Below are positions 32,786 to 35,018 of a DNA stretch of 35,018 bases, in pieces. Each line of letters opens with the position of its first letter. Positions within the stretch are counted from its first letter, which is position 1. The DNA comes from Bacillota bacterium (GTDB taxonomy: Bacteria > Bacillota > Clostridia > Lachnospirales > Lachnospiraceae), in contig JAEWIZ010000031.1 in assembly GCA_023386815.1 (NCBI GenBank), positions 1-35,018 of the forward strand, written 5' to 3'. The notes under the pieces are model-generated. The model was not told the origin of the DNA. It did not search any database and worked only from the letters and a program-made list of their open reading frames with translations. The translations under genes were made by a program, and so were the position numbers.

Positions 32786-33595
32786 TTAAATAAACAGTAA
32801 CAAACTCAAAGCCATAACCGCCATTCCAGCAATCAAACCGTAAATAGACAGATGATGCTCTCCGTACTCTCTGGCAGAAGGTAGCAGCTCATCAAGGCTA
32901 ATATAGACCATAATCCCTGCGACTGAGGCAAAAATAAAACCAAACATGGCATCATTGAAAAAGCTAAATAGGATTAAGTAACCTATGATCGCGCCCACCG
33001 GTTCTGAAAGTCCGGATAAGAAGGATAATTTAAATGCTTTTTTCCTGCTTCCTGTTGCATAGAAAACGGGAACTGCTACAGCAATACCCTCCGGTATGTT
33101 ATGAATTGCAATCGCTACAGCTATGGGGATACCCAGCTTAGGATCACTTAATGCCGCGGTAAAGGTAGCCAAGCCTTCCGGAAAGTTATGAATCGCTATG
33201 GCTAACGCAGTAAATAAACCCATGCGCATTAATTTTGTTCTGTGCTCTTCACTTTTCCCATCCATCTCCTCCACCGTATGTACTTCATGGGGATTTTCCG
33301 TTGACGGTATTAATTTGTCAATAAGAGCTATGAATAATATACCAAAAAAGAATCCTCCTACAGCAGCCCAAGATCCTACCTTATCTCCTAGGGCAGACTT
33401 CAAAGCATCATTTGCTTTCACTAAAATTTCTGCGAATGATACATAAAGCATAACCCCTGCTGAAAATCCCAAGGAAATGGAAAGAAACTTAGCACTGGTT
33501 TTCTTGGTGAGTAATGCTAGCCCACTACCAATTCCTGTGGATAGACCTGCAAAGAGTGTCAGCGAAAATGCAAAAATTATGTTTGATAAATTCAT
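32786..33595 (-). CDS. ZIP family metal transporter (ZupT-like)
   Basis: Predicted inner-membrane importer of Zn2+ and possibly other divalent metals, 269 aa with about eight hydrophobic segments. The metal-binding motifs are HNFPEG (136-141) in TM4 and HNIPEG (165-170) in TM5, with SEPVGA in the next helix. A charged His-containing loop (about 97-124) lies between TM3 and TM4. The ATG at 33595 has AAAGGAGG 4 nt upstream. A sigma-A promoter lies at 33660-33688. Flanked by two copies of the same terminator-like repeat. Zinc specificity is family inference. Confidence 0.93.
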   Translation of the reverse strand: MNLSNIIFAFSLTLFAGLSTGIGSGLALLTKKTSAKFLSISLGFSAGVMLYVSFAEILVKANDALKSALGDKVGSWAAVGGFFFGILFIALIDKLIPSTENPHEVHTVEEMDGKSEEHRTKLMRMGLFTALAIAIHNFPEGLATFTAALSDPKLGIPIAVAIAIHNIPEGIAVAVPVFYATGSRKKAFKLSFLSGLSEPVGAIIGYLILFSFFNDAMFGFIFASVAGIMVYISLDELLPSAREYGEHHLSIYGLIAGMAVMALSLLLFI

Positions 33596-33659
33596 AATTC
33601 CTCCTTTTAGTAGTATAATTTATCCTTGTAATGATAGGTAATTATTATTTTAATAGATT

Positions 33660-33688
33660 TTTATAAATAAATCTATGTTTTTATTCAA
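33660..33688 (-). promoter_or_regulatory. Sigma-A promoter for the ZIP gene
   Basis: On the minus strand, -35 TTGAAT (33688-33683) and -10 TATAAA (33665-33660) have a 17-bp spacer, giving a leader of about 60 nt. Confidence 0.6.
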
Positions 33689-33799
33689 TTCACTTTTTTC
33701 CTTTTCTCAGGTGTATCGCTTATTGCTAAATGAATCAAAAAATCGAGTCACCCTGATTTTTATCAATTTCTTCTGAATAAATTCTTGGCTGTAATCCAA

Positions 33800-33861
33800 A
33801 AATCAGCATATAAAAAATCCCACACTACCATATCATTTAATAAAGTAATGTGGGTGTTATT
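33800..33861 (-). terminator. Terminator after the GH43 gene, copy 2 of the repeat
   Basis: Ungapped match (offset 1106) to 32694-32755 with only scattered differences. The stem CCCACACTAC (33819-33828) / GTAATGTGGG (33845-33854) is followed on the minus strand by ATTTTTTA, so it ends the GH43 transcript. The plus-strand T-run seen in copy 1 is degraded here to TGTTATT. Confidence 0.8.
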
Positions 33862-33883
33862 GAAAAACTATTTTACTCTCCTA

Positions 33884-34843
33884 TCATAGGTAGCTTTTTT
33901 CACTGGAAAAGCAGGGTGTGCCGTCCAATAGCCAGGTTAATTTTATGATCATGGTATGCCGATTAGGGTCATAAAGCGGGTTCCCTGAAATCTCTTCATA
34001 GGGACGTGCATGGAAAACTACAAGGTCTTCTCCGGTTTCTGAAATAGTAAAACAGTTATGCCCTGGCCCATAGATACCTCTCTGTGACACAGTACTAAAC
34101 ACTGGGTTCCTGGACTTGGACCAAGATTGTGGGTCTAATAAATCCGAGTTTTCATCTATTGATAAGAGACCCATACAATAACAGCTTCCAGTTGCACTTG
34201 CTGAGAAAGTGATAAACACCTTACCTGATCTCTTGATGACCGCCGGTCCTTCATTGACCCAAAATCCAACTCTTTCCCAATCATAGTCCGGGGTTGTTAA
34301 GAGTACTTGCACTGTCTTAAGTTTCCAGGGTGATTCCATTTCTGCTATATATAAATTAGAAATACCTTGTTCCCCGCCTACTTTTTGTGCCCACACAAGA
34401 TATCTTTTACTTCTGTGTTCAAAAACCGTTGCGTCTAAGGAAAAGTCGGTAAAAGAATAAGGATCATCCGCTGCCTTTTGTATCATACCCTTTTCTATCC
34501 AAGCATCCGTAAGTGGATCATCTCCACTACACAACAAGATATATGGGCGGATCTTCCAGATATCCTCCTTTTCCCCTGCCGCGAAATAGATAATCCACTG
34601 ACCATCCATATAATGGAGCTCTGGTGCCCATATATGTTCGCTCATTGGACCACTTTCGTGCTTTTTCCATATTATAACGGTATGTGCATGTGCCAAACCT
34701 TCCACTGTTTTTGATCTTCGCAGCTCAATGCAATCATACGTAGGAACTGATGCAGTAAAGTAATAATATCCATCCGTATGGCGATATATATAGGGATCTG
34801 CTCTTTGTTCGATTAATGGTTTTATGTAATCTCTGGTGTCCAT
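33884..34843 (-). CDS. Glycoside hydrolase family 43 enzyme
   Basis: A 319-aa five-blade beta-propeller hydrolase of family 43, whose members are arabinofuranosidases, arabinanases or xylosidases; the exact substrate is uncertain. The catalytic residues appear present: Asp16 in RADPYIY (base), Asp137 in SLDATVF (pKa modulator) and Glu198 in NEGPAV (acid). WAPELHYMDGQW and GIYGPGHNCF are further family blocks. No signal peptide or carbohydrate-binding module, so it is probably cytoplasmic and works on imported oligosaccharides. The start at 34843 is supported by AGGAGG 8 nt upstream; the ATG at 34849 is too close to that site. A group II intron ends about 55 bp upstream of it. Confidence 0.88.
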   Translation of the reverse strand: MDTRDYIKPLIEQRADPYIYRHTDGYYYFTASVPTYDCIELRRSKTVEGLAHAHTVIIWKKHESGPMSEHIWAPELHYMDGQWIIYFAAGEKEDIWKIRPYILLCSGDDPLTDAWIEKGMIQKAADDPYSFTDFSLDATVFEHRSKRYLVWAQKVGGEQGISNLYIAEMESPWKLKTVQVLLTTPDYDWERVGFWVNEGPAVIKRSGKVFITFSASATGSCYCMGLLSIDENSDLLDPQSWSKSRNPVFSTVSQRGIYGPGHNCFTISETGEDLVVFHARPYEEISGNPLYDPNRHTMIIKLTWLLDGTPCFSSEKSYL

Positions 34844-34897
34844 AAGCATTTCCTCCTGCTTTTAAGATATAGGTTATTTTATTTCTAATTTAGTTTA

Positions 34898-35018
34898 GTA
34901 AATTCACACCTCACGGTATAAACTCCTATTCAGAACCGTGCGTGCGGCTTTCTCGCACACGGCTCTTCAAAATAACATTTACAGATACAAATCTATTTCT
35001 CATAGATATTGACATAGC
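34898..35018 (-). mobile_element. 3' end of a group II intron, truncated by the window
   Basis: On the minus strand the segment contains a domain V hairpin followed by a domain VI-like hairpin (9-bp stem with a GTGA loop, about 34903-34924) and a 3' end TTTAC at about 34898. An A seven nucleotides from that end would be the branch point. The rest of the intron, including any reverse transcriptase gene, lies beyond 35018. Exact boundaries are inferred. Confidence 0.65.
34933..34965 (-). ncRNA. Group II intron domain V
   Basis: A 33-nt minus-strand sequence with the canonical layout: GAGCCGTG pairs with CACGGTTC, including the catalytic AGC triad at positions 2-4. A CG bulge, a second helix TGCG/CGCA and a loop with GAAA complete it. 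This is the most conserved part of bacterial group II introns. Confidence 0.8.

Noticed and set aside
33620..33660. Fur/Zur-like operator upstream of the ZIP gene
   Set aside because: The AT-rich stretch has only a poor imperfect palindrome; not distinguishable from background by eye.

Overview
The window looks like chromosomal DNA of a spore-forming, Gram-positive anaerobe of the Lachnospiraceae (Clostridium cluster XIVa, Lachnoclostridium/C. phytofermentans-like). The grounds are low-GC DNA, strong AGGAGG-type ribosome binding sites, TTGACA/TATAAT promoters, a clostridial pth-mfd-prsA cluster, spoVG, a DnaD-type replication protein beside a helicase loader, DUF4003, a SPOCS/CsxC-like spore-surface protein, a YaaH-like LysM protein, and an intracellular GH43 arabinofuranosidase-type enzyme. 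The species assignment is inference.

Layout. 1-362: degenerate ~20-nt tandem repeats running off the left edge, A-rich DNA and a terminator. 363-6068 (minus): pth-mfd-prsA. 6314-8473 (minus): a DUF4003 protein and an AEC-family carrier. 8878-9648 (plus): alpha/beta hydrolase, sharing a bidirectional terminator with spoVG (minus). 10462-15772 (plus): murC, then an unusual 495-bp intergenic region (DnaA-box arrays and a structured leader RNA), then dnaD-like and dnaI/dnaC-like genes, then a long-form PRPP synthetase with its own promoter. 15898-21577 (minus): a yhaO-yhaN-like nuclease/ATPase pair followed by a class A penicillin-binding protein. 21915-23296 (plus): an autoregulated-looking marR-flavodoxin-FMN-binding operon. 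23484-25031 (minus): orphan holin, possible small ORF or RNA, CsxC-like spore-surface protein. 25367-31143 (minus): complete oligopeptide ABC transporter in the order D-F-B-C-A. 31366-32667 (plus): LysM protein with a GH18-like domain lacking its catalytic acids. 32786-34843 (minus): ZIP metal transporter and GH43 enzyme. 34898-35018 (minus): the 3' end (domains V and VI) of a group II intron continuing past the right edge.

How the parts relate. The core is housekeeping: translation and repair (pth, mfd), protein folding (prsA), wall synthesis (murC, PBP), replication initiation (dnaD, loader), PRPP supply and double-strand-break processing. Sporulation themes recur in spoVG, the CsxC-like protein and the LysM/GH18-like protein with a candidate sigma-E promoter. 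The most interesting signals are non-coding: contiguous DnaA boxes in two intergenic regions, one just upstream of helicase-loading genes; a leader RNA built from a duplicated 20-nt module with mutually exclusive pairings; paired palindromic operators in front of marR; and a ~60-bp repeated terminator element on both sides of the ZIP gene.
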